A stretch of DNA of 60,000 nt from Symsagittifera roscoffensis (lineage: Eukaryota; Xenacoelomorpha; Acoela; Convolutidae). The notes beneath the pieces were generated by a model that searched no databases, had not been told where the DNA came from, and worked only from the letters and a program-made list of their open reading frames with translations. The DNA is taken from positions 14,329,006-14,389,005 of the forward strand of contig NC_087063.1 in assembly GCF_963678635.1 (NCBI RefSeq). The letters are read 5' to 3'. Position numbers and translations under genes: made by a program. Positions within the stretch are counted from its first letter, which is position 1. Each line of letters opens with the position of its first letter. Shown in pieces: positions 19,869 to 30,639 of the stretch.

Positions 19869-20082
19869 GGCTCTTTTCCACTTCCCCCCTTTCAAATTCA
19901 AATTTGAAAAGCTTATTTAACGTTGACATAATGCAATGAAATTTGGCGTGGTGAAGGAATCGACAACTGTGAACAAATTTGTTCGTCATATTTTACAGCG
20001 GAACATCACGCATGCAGCCGTAACAACACGTAAAACAAACATAAATCTCTGTAATTTGAAAGGGGGAAACTGGAAAGGAGCC
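19869..20082. mobile_element. MITE family A, intact 214-bp copy
   Basis: Terminal repeats GGCTCTTTTCCACTTCCCCC and GGGGGAAACTGGAAAGGAGCC. Flanked by AAACAGGG (19861-19868) and AAACAGAG (20083-20090), an 8-bp target duplication with one mismatch. Best full-length reference for the family in this window. Confidence 0.85.
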
Positions 20083-20468
20083 AAACAGAGAAACAGAAAA
20101 CACAGTACTGTAACAGTACTGTTCTGATACAGCAACATTCTATTTTTTCTGGTTTCTCCGTTTTTGTACTGCAACAGTGCTGCAAAGAATAAAACCCTGT
20201 TTTTTTTATTCTGAAACAATGCCGAATATTACTGACACACTAATCCGGAATTGTAGAAAAAAAAAAAACAGGACATTGAAAAGGTAATTGCAAAATAAAA
20301 ATTGCTGGTTGCTGTGCAAGCCCGTACCGAACTTTTTGGCCATAATCATATCTGATCATTGTAAAATCATGCAAAATTCATGTCTGTAACAGATGTGCAG
20401 CATGTCTATATTCGGCATGCACATACCTGCATCAGACCTGCATCAGGTGTGCTAACTGAAGATATGCT

Positions 20469-20678
20469 CACACCTGCAGCATGCATGATCATGCCTGAAC
20501 TGAACATTCTCACACCTGCAGGATACATGATCATACCTGAACTAAACATGCTCACACCTGCAGGATACATGATCATACCTGAACTAAACATGCTCACACC
20601 TGCAGGATACATTATCATACCTGAACTAAACATGCTCACATCTGCAGGATACATGACCATGCCTGAACCGAATATGCT
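20469..20678. repeat. 42-bp minisatellite, five units
   Basis: Units start CACACCTGCAGGATACATGA at 20469, 20511, 20553, 20595 and 20637. Period 42 is a multiple of three, so both strands stay open (20380-20703 on +, 20406-20681 on -). This looks like a by-product of the period, not evidence of a gene. Single diverged units (CACACCTG-like, TGATCATG) extend to about 20390 and recur near 21440-21560. Confidence 0.9.
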
Positions 20679-20703
20679 CAAATCGGTATCTTCAGTATTT
20701 TAA

Positions 20704-22024
20704 GATAATTAAAGAAATGGTTAAATTGTAACAACATCATAAACTCAGCTTGATAATGTGACTCTTTACTTCAAATTTTTAACTTTTTTTTCAGATTTTT
20801 TCTGACATCGGTGAAGTCTCTTGTTGAAAATATACTGTAGTGGTTAGATGCATCTTTCTTTAATTGCCAGCAGGGAGTCGTTGGTTGCGGGGCGTGTGGA
20901 TACTTTTCTCGGTTTCCTGTCAACATAAAACTAATTGTTAGTCAAAACTTCATCACTTTAAATAAATGCTTAACAAATAAAATTAGACAAAAATCATGCG
21001 TTAAAAAGTAGTCGCATATTTGTTGTTAATTTATTCAATAAGATTATCAGTATCAACCAATCAAATCTTTTTAATTTATTCGCAATTATTGCGGCTACTG
21101 GTTCGCGAAAATTGAAGGAATATTGGCCAAAAAATTTTGTGACGAATTGCTTCAATTCAATGCTTTATAGTTCAAACCGGGGATTCTTAGTTTTTTCGAC
21201 TATCCCTCCCGTTGACCCCCTGAAACTAACCTGACGTCCTCTTTTTTGGGATGTAGATGCGACATAATTTTCTTCATTTGAAGATATTTGGCTCGAGGAG
21301 GTAAATTTGGATAAGCTCATTTCAAACAAAATCTGAAAAAGTGAATTTTTAACAACAAAGACCAATTAGTCAAGATACGAAGTAATGTATAAAAAAATAT
21401 GAAATTGTCAAGTTTTCAGTCAGTCGTTATCTTGTCTGCGACAGGCATGAACATGTTTTACTCAGGTCTGATCATGTAAGATCCAGGTACGACCACGTCT
21501 GTAGAAAAATACGCATGCTCACTTGTGAACAGCCCTGCATAATGGGGGAACAGTCCTGAGAATATTCTCTCCCCTGCTAAAGGGATGATCAGCCGTGAAA
21601 TGGCACAAAAAGTTCAGTACGGGAGTAGCACAGAACGTTGCAAAGAAAAAAACAGGTTTTTAAAATACTTTTCCTCAATTTAATGTTGTTTTTAGCAGGA
21701 AGTTCGAGAACTATACAGTCACTATTTGCTCAAAATTAGACTTAGTTTCAAAAACTTCCAGCCAGTTTTTCTCGACACTGGGACGGTTTTATGAAAAAAA
21801 ATCATTATCGTTTGAATCACGACAGAAAGAGCTTTTAATAAAATTTAATTTTACTTGACCCATTCCGAGGATTATAGCTAATTTTGCGTGGAAAAACCAA
21901 AAAACGCTAAAACACATCCAAATACAAACATGCTCCCCATTTTTGCATCGATAAATATTTTTGATTTGAAAAAAATTGCTTGGTTTTTGACGTTTTTCTT
22001 TAAATTCAGGTTGATAAAAAAAAC
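20704..22024. other. Intronic DNA, no gene seen
   Basis: AT-rich with weak, diverged echoes of the 42-bp minisatellite at about 21440-21610 (GGCATGAACATG, GGTCTGATCATGTAAG, ACGCATGCTCAC). No domain in any frame. Confidence 0.5.
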
Positions 22025-22232
22025 GGCTCTTTTTCCTTTCCCCCCCCCCCCCACCTGCAAATTTTTACATGTAAATTTGTTGACCACATTGTCCGATTGT
22101 TATGAAATTTTACATACAGACTAATAGGGCCACGGCAAACATATTTGGTCTTCATACTCAACCTCGTAAAACCACTCGTTACACAAATAAGTTGAAACTG
22201 GCGTGAGGCGGGGGGGAAAAGGAAAAAGAGCC
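22025..22232. mobile_element. MITE family B, 208-bp copy
   Basis: Starts GGCTCTTTTTCCTTTCCCCC and ends GGGGGGAAAAGGAAAAAGAGCC. Flanked on both sides by AAAAAAAAC, consistent with an 8-9 bp target duplication in an A tract. Internal blocks CATACAGACTAATAGGGCCACGG and TTTGGTCTTCATACTCAACC recur in the copy at 51916-52119. Non-coding. Located about 100 bp before the last exon of protease 1. Confidence 0.85.
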
Positions 22233-22332
22233 AAAAAAAACATTTTTTGAGCAGCAAAAATTTTTTCCTAGACGCCGAGTATTCGTGTTATCCTTGATAG
22301 TAGGTCTTGATGTAATGTAATTTTTTTTGTAG

Positions 22333-22768
22333 TTATGAAAGGGAACCTGAAACGGTACGTGATATTGCTCTCATCAAACTTGGTCAACCAGTTAGTGGTC
22401 GTAGCATACCAATTTGTGAAGAAGTCTATACGGATTCTCTTGACAAATTGATACTCTCAGGACTGGGCTCTATAAACGGTAGAGAAAGAATTTCCCCGAA
22501 AACTCTCCAAGAAACGGAACTTGTGGAAACTTTTGAAGATTGCGATGATGGAACAAAAACAAATACAATTATTTGCACGGGACCAAAAGGACAGCCGACT
22601 AGTGGCTGCTACGGAGATTCGGGAGGACCACTAGTGGTTTTGAATAAGTCGGGTGATGTCAAATGCTTGTATGGAGTCGCTAGTTATGCGGACGACGAAT
22701 TCTGTCGAAACGGAACATATTTCACCCGAGTTTCATCTTTCAAAGAATGGATCATAGAAAACATGTGA
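22333..22768 (+). CDS. Serine protease 1 (S1 family), last exon
   Basis: Follows acceptor TTTTTTTTGTAG and completes a codon split in phase 2. It encodes the catalytic Asp block VRDIALIKLGQP and the catalytic Ser block TSGCYGDSGGPLV, then YFTRVSSFKEWI near the C-terminus, and ends with TGA at 22766-22768. By chymotrypsin alignment the S1 pocket has Ser189-Gly190 and Ala216, so it should prefer aromatic or medium hydrophobic residues over Arg/Lys (inference). Cys residues suit the usual disulphides (191-220 type). A variant polyadenylation signal ATTAAA lies near 22850. His57 must come from exon 1, not seen here. Confidence 0.88.
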
Positions 22769-23639
22769 AAAAAGTGATCTAGGTTCCCCGGTTGATGCTA
22801 CTCAAACTATTCTCATATATGGGAATTGTATGAGTACCATTTTTTCACAATTAAACTGTATGATTGTATCAGTTCTCTAGACAAAATCACTAAAAATCTC
22901 AATGAGTGTTATGTGTTCAAGCCAGGATTTTGCGTAAGAGTCGTTTATGACAAAATCTGTAAGAATTCCGCCAAAACAAGGCTACGATATCCAAACGGCG
23001 GAATTTTTCAAAGAAGAAGCCTTTAAGTCATAACAAAAAGTTAGAAATTTTGTTATACTTTTACGTGATCTTCAATTTGTCATCCTAGATTATATGTAAG
23101 CATAGTGCCACTTGACCTCTGGGTTATTCTAATTGAGAAAGTTTCTGAATAGTTGTCCTATGGGACAAGCGCAAAAACTTTAAGCAAAACTCAAATATTA
23201 TTTATCTATTTAATCATAAAAGTTTCATTTATGACCATGCAGTTTCATTATGGAAGAATTCAAGTCATACAAGTTTAATATATGGGACAAAGCTTATCAT
23301 AAAGCTTATGAGAATTGAACAAATAAATTTTATGGTCAACTGGGGTTGAAAAGAACTAAAAATTTAAGAATCTGGTAACTGAGTGAAAAATTTCTGGAAC
23401 AAATCTTGACAAAGCTTAGATGAAAAAGTTCATATTTGTATAACTTTGTTTTTCGAAGAAAATGACTTGACTATTTGGGCTCGGAGCAGAAGCGGATTTA
23501 GAAATAGGGGAGAAAGCCTTTTCTCAGGGATTACATCCCCTGAAGACCCTAAAGCTCTCCCTTAGGTACTATTTTAAGACATCGGTTTTCGGCGTACCTG
23601 AAAAAAAGTTCGACAAAACTCATATTTTAAAAACCGCTA
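22769..23639. other. 3' flank of serine protease 1, no further gene
   Basis: Contains ATTAAA near 22850 and AATAAA near 23321, either possibly the polyadenylation signal. No other coding region recognised. Confidence 0.45.
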
Positions 23640-23731
23640 GTTTAAGAAAAGAGTCCAAGGGTTGATCTAGGATTCTCTCAAGGGGATTCCTGAGAGAATC
23701 CGAAATCAACCCCTGGCCTCTTTTTTTAAAA
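23640..23731. repeat. Hairpin, arms about 40 bp
   Basis: AGAGTCCAAGGGTTGATC with GGATTCTCTCA pairs with TGAGAGAATCC and GAAATCAACCCCTGGCCTCT across a 10-base loop (about 23681-23690). A few mismatches. Could be a small foldback element. Confidence 0.7.
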
Positions 23732-23800
23732 TTCGAATATTGATTTTTAACTTCTTTCTTTAGACGAGATTCTAATTTTCATCTCAAGGTACTGATGTAC

Positions 23801-24014
23801 TGATGTACCACATTAATCAGATTACGTTGCTCGAATGTATACCAAAAATTCTAGCTAGAAATTTATCGCGCGGTAATTATCCTAAGCTGTTCAAAATAGT
23901 AAATTTCAAACCTCCATAACCCGATATATAATAATCCCAGGTACAAAAACTTTGTGTATACAAAGAGTTTTGGTATACATTCAAGCAACTTACTTTGATT
24001 AATGTGGTACCAGA
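23801..24014. repeat. Long inverted repeat, arms about 51 bp, spacer about 112 bp
   Basis: GTACCACATTAATCAGA...CGAATGTATACCAAAA at 23801-23851 is repeated inverted at 23964-24014 (TTTTGGTATACATTCAAGC...TTAATGTGGTACCAGA). This is a probable foldback-type MITE. No clear target duplication. Confidence 0.75.
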
Positions 24015-25820
24015 CTCAGAATATCTAAATTGTTTTCTTACATACCTATTAAAGGGACACAATGAATAAGAAAAAAGAATTAAAAGTCGTTTTGATTGAA
24101 TGGTTAATTTTTTTTGGGAAAACTTTTTCTTGCACTTGAAGTTCAGTCTTGTTTACTTTCTTTAAAGAGCGCTTTACAAACTCTGTAAGGCATGCTTTAT
24201 TCTTGAGGGCAAAAATTGTGCAAAATCAACCAGTTTTGACGTGCCAGAAAATGATAAATTAACACCAGTAATAACATAAGTCAGAACAGATTATCTATAA
24301 ATATTTAAAAGATTGCGTTAAAGTTTCTGAAAACACCAAAGCCAGGCCGTAATTGCTCTTAAATTCATTTGTTGGCGGAGCATTTTTTTGAGATCTACAA
24401 AAAATGAAGTTTTAAGTATTAAAATCAAAAACATTGTTGTCTGTGTTTTATCAAATAAAAAAAGGTAGAAAATCGACCAAAAAAATAAACTTGAGAGTGG
24501 TGTTATCTGGCGATATCTTGAATTCTGACCGTCAGTCATACGAAAGATTTTTACATAAGGCCTTTATCTTCTCACTTTTTAGGTCAACACGTTCAAAAAT
24601 TTTCCAAGAAAAGTTAACAAAATTTTTTCAGATTACTGCTATTCTTGGAAAAGGGTCGTTCATGAAAAATCTCTTAAACAGAAAAACTTTCAGGTGATGC
24701 AATTTTTCCAATTCGTTTCGAAGGGGAAAACTTACTACAAATTGTAATAAAAATCTTAACAATAGAGTTAACTGGAATGGCAAAACGGGGTTGAAATTGA
24801 AATAAGCAGTTTTTCAGAAAATTTTTAGAATAGGAAGAAAATGTTGAAAAAATCTATTTAGTTAAACTATTGCCTCACTGGTGCTTGCAAAATATTCGAT
24901 ATGAATTAAAATAGTTAATTTTGGCACGTAGCATAAAATTTAATTGTAGTACCTGATTCTGCGTGGAAAATGGCGCTTAAACTCCGAAAACTAACTTTAT
25001 ATGAAATTAGACGAGTTATCAAAATTTCAAACCGGTTGTTATCACCACTGGGGGAACTTTTTTGAAAATACTTTAATGTCGTGCAAATCACGACTTTAAG
25101 GGGCTTTAGTATGATAAGTAATCGCCTCATTTTGATTATTATTTGAGGTACCTGATTTGGCGTCGAAAATGAAAAAGTGAAAAAAATGAATAAAACACAA
25201 TCAACTACTAAAAGACTCCCCATTTTCAAAGTTCCGCAAAAAAACTGGAGGTTGCAAAGCCCAAATTTTCTAAACTGGAGCAAAAAAAAACTATTCTCAT
25301 CTTTTAGTGGATTGACAAAATAACCTTAAAAAGCTGGCCTGTAATTGCTTTTTTAATGGATGTTGAAACTGCCCCCTGCAAAACAACACAGGAAGTGGTT
25401 CTAAGTGGTACCAATTCAGCTATATTTTTTGTGAAATTTTGCTTTTTTCCCACCAAAAAAAGTCGACGAGTGAAAATGTTTCTTATTAAAAATCCGAAAA
25501 ACAGATACCACGAAAAAGTCGAGTGTTCTATTAAATATTAACAATTCAGTTGTGTTTAGATTGGTTCTTTAAAAATATCAAAAATTCAGATATTTAAAAA
25601 AATATATTGCAGACTTACTGTTTAGTTCGATGCTGAACACAATTTTTCTAATTTATGCAGTTAACTTAAAAAAAGCTTACGAAGTAAAAAAATAATGTGA
25701 GCAGGGCCTCCCAAAAAGCACTGAATCATGTCTGTACAAAAAACTGCTCTTATCCACTCTACAGAAAAAGTTTTTATTTTCTGTGAATGTTTCATGCTTT
25801 CTACTTCTAAGAAACGAATA
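24015..25820. other. Intergenic DNA, no gene seen
   Basis: AT-rich. Frames at 24434-24697 (+) and 24915-25283 (-) have no recognisable domain and biased composition; I do not call them genes. Confidence 0.5.
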
Positions 25821-25992
25821 TTTACTTTTTTCCTTTTCTACCACCTGCAATTTTTTAATTGATTTTGCATTACCCGATTTTTTTGAAAATTGACGGACTA
25901 ATGAAAAAATGGCAAAAAAAATGTACGTAACTTTGAAAAACCACTCGATACGCCTTAAAATTGATGCTCTGAGAGGGGATGGTGGAAGAGCC
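25821..25992. mobile_element. MITE family B, degenerate copy
   Basis: Begins CTTTTTTCCTTTTCTACCACC and ends GGGGATGGTGGAAGAGCC. Internal CACCTGCAA, GACGGACTAATG, AACCACTCG and AAATTGATGCTC align in order with the copies at 22025-22232 and 51916-52119. Confidence 0.65.
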
Positions 25993-28009
25993 CGCAGTTT
26001 AAAATAGAGCACCATTGTTTTCATTGTTGTAGCGCTTATTTTTGAAGCCAATACAAAACGAACGGATTGAACTATTCATAATTTCCCTCTTCAGTTCCCA
26101 ATATCGAGTTCCAAAAACAGATCTCGGATGGGTGAGATTTACAAAAAATACCCAAAAAAGCACCAGTCGTAGTTTGAATGAGAAAACTCTTGAAAAGAAA
26201 ACAAGTTGGGTGACGTGCCGCAGTCGGAAAGAAACTATCAAAAAGAAACTATCAAAACTATAGTTCTACAAAGTCACCTATTATTCAAACATCTTACATA
26301 AGCTGCTTTCTAAAATTGGCTCTAATATATCAAACAAACTTTTTGAGAATTCTTCTTGCCACGTGAAAAATGCAGTCGATTTTCTTGTTTTCAGTAATTT
26401 TCTCAAGTTCTGAGAATTTGAAAACAAGTGATGTCCTGAGCACAAAGTAACAAAAATTAAAAGTTGTTTTCATGAACACTTTGTGAATCGTTAGGGTGGT
26501 TTGAACTGAGAATGTTGCTAATTTGGAATAAAAAACGGTGCTTTTAATGCGTATACGACTTTTTGATGGGAGGTAAGATATTAGGTAAGATACTGTTCCA
26601 AATTGGACTTAAGATATTTGATGTTTTTATTATTGCAAATAATGAAAAAAATGTGAACTATTTATCCTCTGGGTGATTTTTTAATTCCGTCAACTTTCGA
26701 AGCTTTCGAAAGTATGGAACTATTATCGAAAGTCCAAATGCCATCCCAGTCCCCCCACCCGACCAAAGTGTGAAAGAAAGGGTGGAAGAATGTTTATCCT
26801 TGGGGTGTTTTTTTTTAAATTCAATCAATTGTTGAACTGAGCGTTTTGACAGAATTCCAATTAAAAATTATTGTGGCTGGAGCTCAAACTAAAAAAAAAT
26901 TGCTCTGCAATATTTTCTGCAAAATTATATTGTTTTGAATTTGGGACTATTTGACTATTGTAATTCGGATTAAGATAATTATCGATCAATAAATTTTGTT
27001 CTATTAAAGCGTAAGCGGAAAATTAAATTCATCCACAATGAATTGAAGCCAGCTATATATTCTCAATGAGACAAAACTACACGCATGTTAAATCACGATT
27101 TTTTTGCAAAAATTTTTGGGGGATGAAACATAGGAAAAAAAACGGTTTAAGAAAAATTATTAAACAATTTTTTTCAAACAATTTCAAAGATTTTCTTACC
27201 AAAAAGTTTCCGATCGACGAGAGGGGGAAGTGATGGACATTTAGGGCTTTGACTTGATATACTTGCAGTTATAAAGACGCTATGAGCATCATTTTGTACA
27301 TGGCATATAGCGTCTGAGGGAAGTTCTAGAAAAATGTTGAAAACTTCATTAGTTTTTTAGATTCAAAACTTGTTTTAGAGATGTTGATGGGAAGAATGAA
27401 AATGTAAGTTTTGCTCTGATACGATCAGTATTATAATACGACCAGTATTGTTATCCTAAAACATCATAGGTAGTTGTGATGCTGTCACACAAGTTATTCT
27501 GTCTACATAAGCAGCGAGTGCAGAGATAACATCAGTTGCAGTTTTTGCATGAACTTGCTTCAAAAACTTATATTAGCTGAAGTTTGATGCTTGTCGTTTT
27601 TTTTGTCATGATAGTTTTCACGACCTAAAATTTTTCATCATTTCATTCCCCGAACAGAAACCCTCAAGTAAACAGTTCAAAACATGCGGCGTTTCCTTAT
27701 GACGCTAAAAAAAATAATTGACCGGCTTATTTCTGAACGATGTTTTGACGTCCTAAAAGGCTATTGTTATCGCGTGGTAACATGCATTGAATTACTATAA
27801 TTTATGCATTTCTTAAATCACTTTCTGGGTCAGTTTTTAGCACAAACCTTAATCAAAACTAAGAATAACCTTCAACTTTAGAATCTAAAACTTGAAATAA
27901 TTTATGTCTAATTTCGGTTTTTATTCAAATATTTTTAGTAGTCGATTTTGTTGAAATATGCATTTTTTCAATTGAGATTCTGCCGCAATTCGGAAACTAC
28001 TGAAAATTC
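25993..28009. other. Intergenic DNA, no gene seen
   Basis: AT-rich with short homopolymers. Frames of up to 80 codons lack domains. A small palindromic patch CTTTCGAAGCTTTCGAAAG lies near 26694-26713. Confidence 0.5.
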
Positions 28010-28440
28010 ATGGATTATAATCGATTGAAATACCAGACTTCACAAAATTAACCGGTTATAATCGATTGAAAATGGATTATATTGATAAAATTTTTCAAAG
28101 CAATAAAATCCCCATAATCGATTATAATCAATAAGACAACCACTGAAATTTCATGGATTATAATCGATTGAATTATCAGACTCTATAAGATAACCGGTTA
28201 TAATCGATTGAAAATGGATTCTATTGATAAAATTTTTTATTTTATCAATATAATCTCCAGACTCTATAAAATAACCGGTTATAATCGATTGAAAATGGAT
28301 TATATTGAAAAAAAATTTCTAAGCAAAAAAATCCCATAATCGATTACAATCAATTAGAATCGATTATTTTCAAAAAAAATTTATCAAAAGATAAACAATC
28401 CATTTTAATTGATTATAGTGGATTATAATCTATTTATTTA
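28010..28440. repeat. AATCGATTATAAT-rich cluster 1
   Basis: GGTTATAATCGATTGAAAATGG recurs at about 28051, 28196 and 28274, with many further ATAATCGATT and GATTATAATC occurrences. The period is irregular, about 78-145 bp. The core is nearly palindromic. A second cluster lies at 52390-53490. Confidence 0.75.
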
Positions 28441-28579
28441 AGTCTTTTTGTGTGTTGGTTTTATTTTTTCATAACTTTGTTAAATTTAAGTTAGTTTTTT
28501 TTTTCTATCGCTTAATTCAGTTTTTGCTATTTACAATCGATTTATGAAAAATTACAAAAAGTTGCCTATAGATCCCACG

Positions 28580-28761
28580 CCAACGTCCCTCCCCCCCCAC
28601 GCTTACCCGTACTACAGTTACGTGTCGGCGTGGGAGGGGGCTGTACGTTGTGGGGGGGGGGGGTGTACGTCATGTTTGGGGGTACGTGAGGGGGGGGATT
28701 TACGTCGTGTGGTGGGGGGACGTTGGTGGGGGGTTACATTGGGGGGGGGGGGGGGGGACTT
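28580..28761. repeat. Low-complexity C then G tracts, G-quadruplex candidate
   Basis: CCCCCCCC precedes a run of G tracts on the + strand, each 4-18 G long, interspersed with TACGT-containing spacers (GTACGTTG, GTACGTCATG, TTACGTCGTG). At least eight tracts of four or more G lie within 150 bp. Not coding. Confidence 0.8.
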
Positions 28762-29279
28762 TAGAAACTGATTAAAAATGCTCGGTTTCTGGATAATCAC
28801 AAGGACAAGATTAAAGCAGTTATAGTCTCAAACAAATCTATGCCCTGAATTATCTCAACCATGAAACATGTGATACAAAAAAAAATGCTGAGAATCCTTT
28901 TTGGAAAGAAAAGTATAGGCAATTTCATCAAGACCATACACTTGAAATAAAAACCTTAATGATCATTTTAAGCCATAGAAAGACCACACCAAAACAAAAA
29001 TGTAAACAAAAAAAATGGAAAAAACCAAGCGATTATAAACAAAATACTAAGAGAAAAAGAACGGCCCGCGTTGAAACAACTCCATTAAGATTCCCTCCAC
29101 TAAGATTCTTTTTCCCTGTTGTTTTGAAACATCGAACTGGGTTAATTCCCCACCTCGGCTGTTATCGCTCGGTGGTTGCTTGACGCTTACGCTTAATTTT
29201 TTTGTCCGGGTCAATGTGGATTCCAGCTGTTCCCAAACTACCAAAACCGTTCCTTACCAGCCACAAGTGACAAACCATA

Positions 29280-29960
29280 TTATCGAGAACTTAATGTCTC
29301 ATAATGGGGACGAGTAATCTTGAGAAAGAACTCTAAAAGTTCCATGAATGCATCCCGGACGCCATCGAGGAAAAAGACCGTTGTGTGAAAATTTACTAGT
29401 GGATTCGAGATTACAAGGAACTTCTTCAAAACGCCCTCTATAAAACCGAAGAAATCTTCAAAAAGTAAGATCAACATCACCTTAGCTTTTCCGAATCTGA
29501 ACACTGGCTCCAAGAAGTTACCGTGAAACATGATGATGTCATGTCTAAATTGTTTTTATACCTCGATAAAGCGTTAGACGAAAGGGAATAAAATTTGGGC
29601 GCTCCAACTACCGCTCGCAAATTATATCAACTCGTATTAGTCAGCATGGTTTTGGTCGGTACAAAAGAGCCTTATTTATACCGAGTCAGAAGATTTCAAG
29701 ACTCCAAGAAAGCAAAATTCCGTCGAGAAGAAATCGAATGGCCAAATGAAATCAAGTTCCGTTCGAAACAACAAGATCACCAGTTAATGCTTAACTGCTT
29801 AAGTGCTTAAATGCTTAAGACCTAGGAGAAGTGAGTAGAGTGAAGTCAGCTGAAGCTACTCTAACCGATACTAAGCTTGAAGATGACGATAACGATTTTG
29901 AAAAGAATTTCCAAAAAATCATTTTATGCGACCTTGTTTTTGCAAATAATTAAATTCGTT
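29280..29960 (+). pseudogene. Decayed BEL gag N-terminal region (BEL-1 family)
   Basis: The + strand reads, with stops and frame changes, a charged helical segment ending TVKHDDVMSKLFLYL. This aligns to TAKHDDVLGLAKNYF in BEL-1 gag (3423-5393), at the expected position in the protein. The remainder of the same gag reappears at 32472-32756. Strongly decayed; not functional. Confidence 0.6.
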
Positions 29961-30639
29961 GTCTGTGAATGAGACTTAGGTCAACAACAAAAAACTGAGG
30001 AAATTATGTCAGTTCCGATATTTGAACTGCACGCGAATAAAACGGCTTTAGAACCGTACCGTGTTGATCCGAGTCAATTTTCGAGCATCTCAATCTGACA
30101 GTCATCAGCTAAGGAAGTTTCAGCACTATCGCATTCATTCTGTCCCTTAATATCGCCGCCGCTAAAAGTTGCACACCGTCCGCGAAAATAAACGTACACA
30201 TTCTATCCCGACTTCATCTAGAAATCAAAATTTTAATTACGTTTCATTCCAATCAATGTTTCCATTAGTTGAATTATCAGAATCAGTCGAATTGAACTGA
30301 TAATATTCGCTTCCTGGTTCATAAAAATCGGCTCCATTCAAATGGTAAAAATCAAGTTCCAAGGCGGGCTGTACTTCAGTTTTATTGGAGTCATCTTCAA
30401 ATCTATATTATGCAGTGGTGATTTCACATGATAATAAACTGCAACAGCTAAAAGATATCCTCACAGAAACACCCATGAAAATATATTGATGTCCATTGAG
30501 CGCGCTTTAAGAATTCTTTGCTCTACGCAATCATGTCTCGGTCTTCGATATGATGAGCGGGATCCACGGATACACATGACCGAAGACCTGGGAAGCGCAC
30601 ATCAAATACGACATTGAAACCCTCCAAAAGCACTTGACT

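Larger units (their letters stand above)
8337..22332 (+). other. Intron 2 of serine protease 1, about 14 kb, packed with mobile DNA
   Basis: Donor GTACGG at 8337 and acceptor TTTTTTTTGTAG ending at 22332. The matching intron of protease 2 is only 470 bp. The extra length comes from MITEs, the complete BEL-2 element and a minisatellite. The phase-2 boundaries match on both sides, so the exons can still be joined in principle. Whether transcription and splicing cross the element is not known. Confidence 0.65.

Noticed and set aside
20469-20678. CRISPR array
   Set aside because: Units are contiguous without unique spacers, and the window is eukaryotic.
20380-20703. Coding potential on both strands of the 42-bp array
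   Set aside because: A period divisible by three keeps frames open automatically; no start context or domain.
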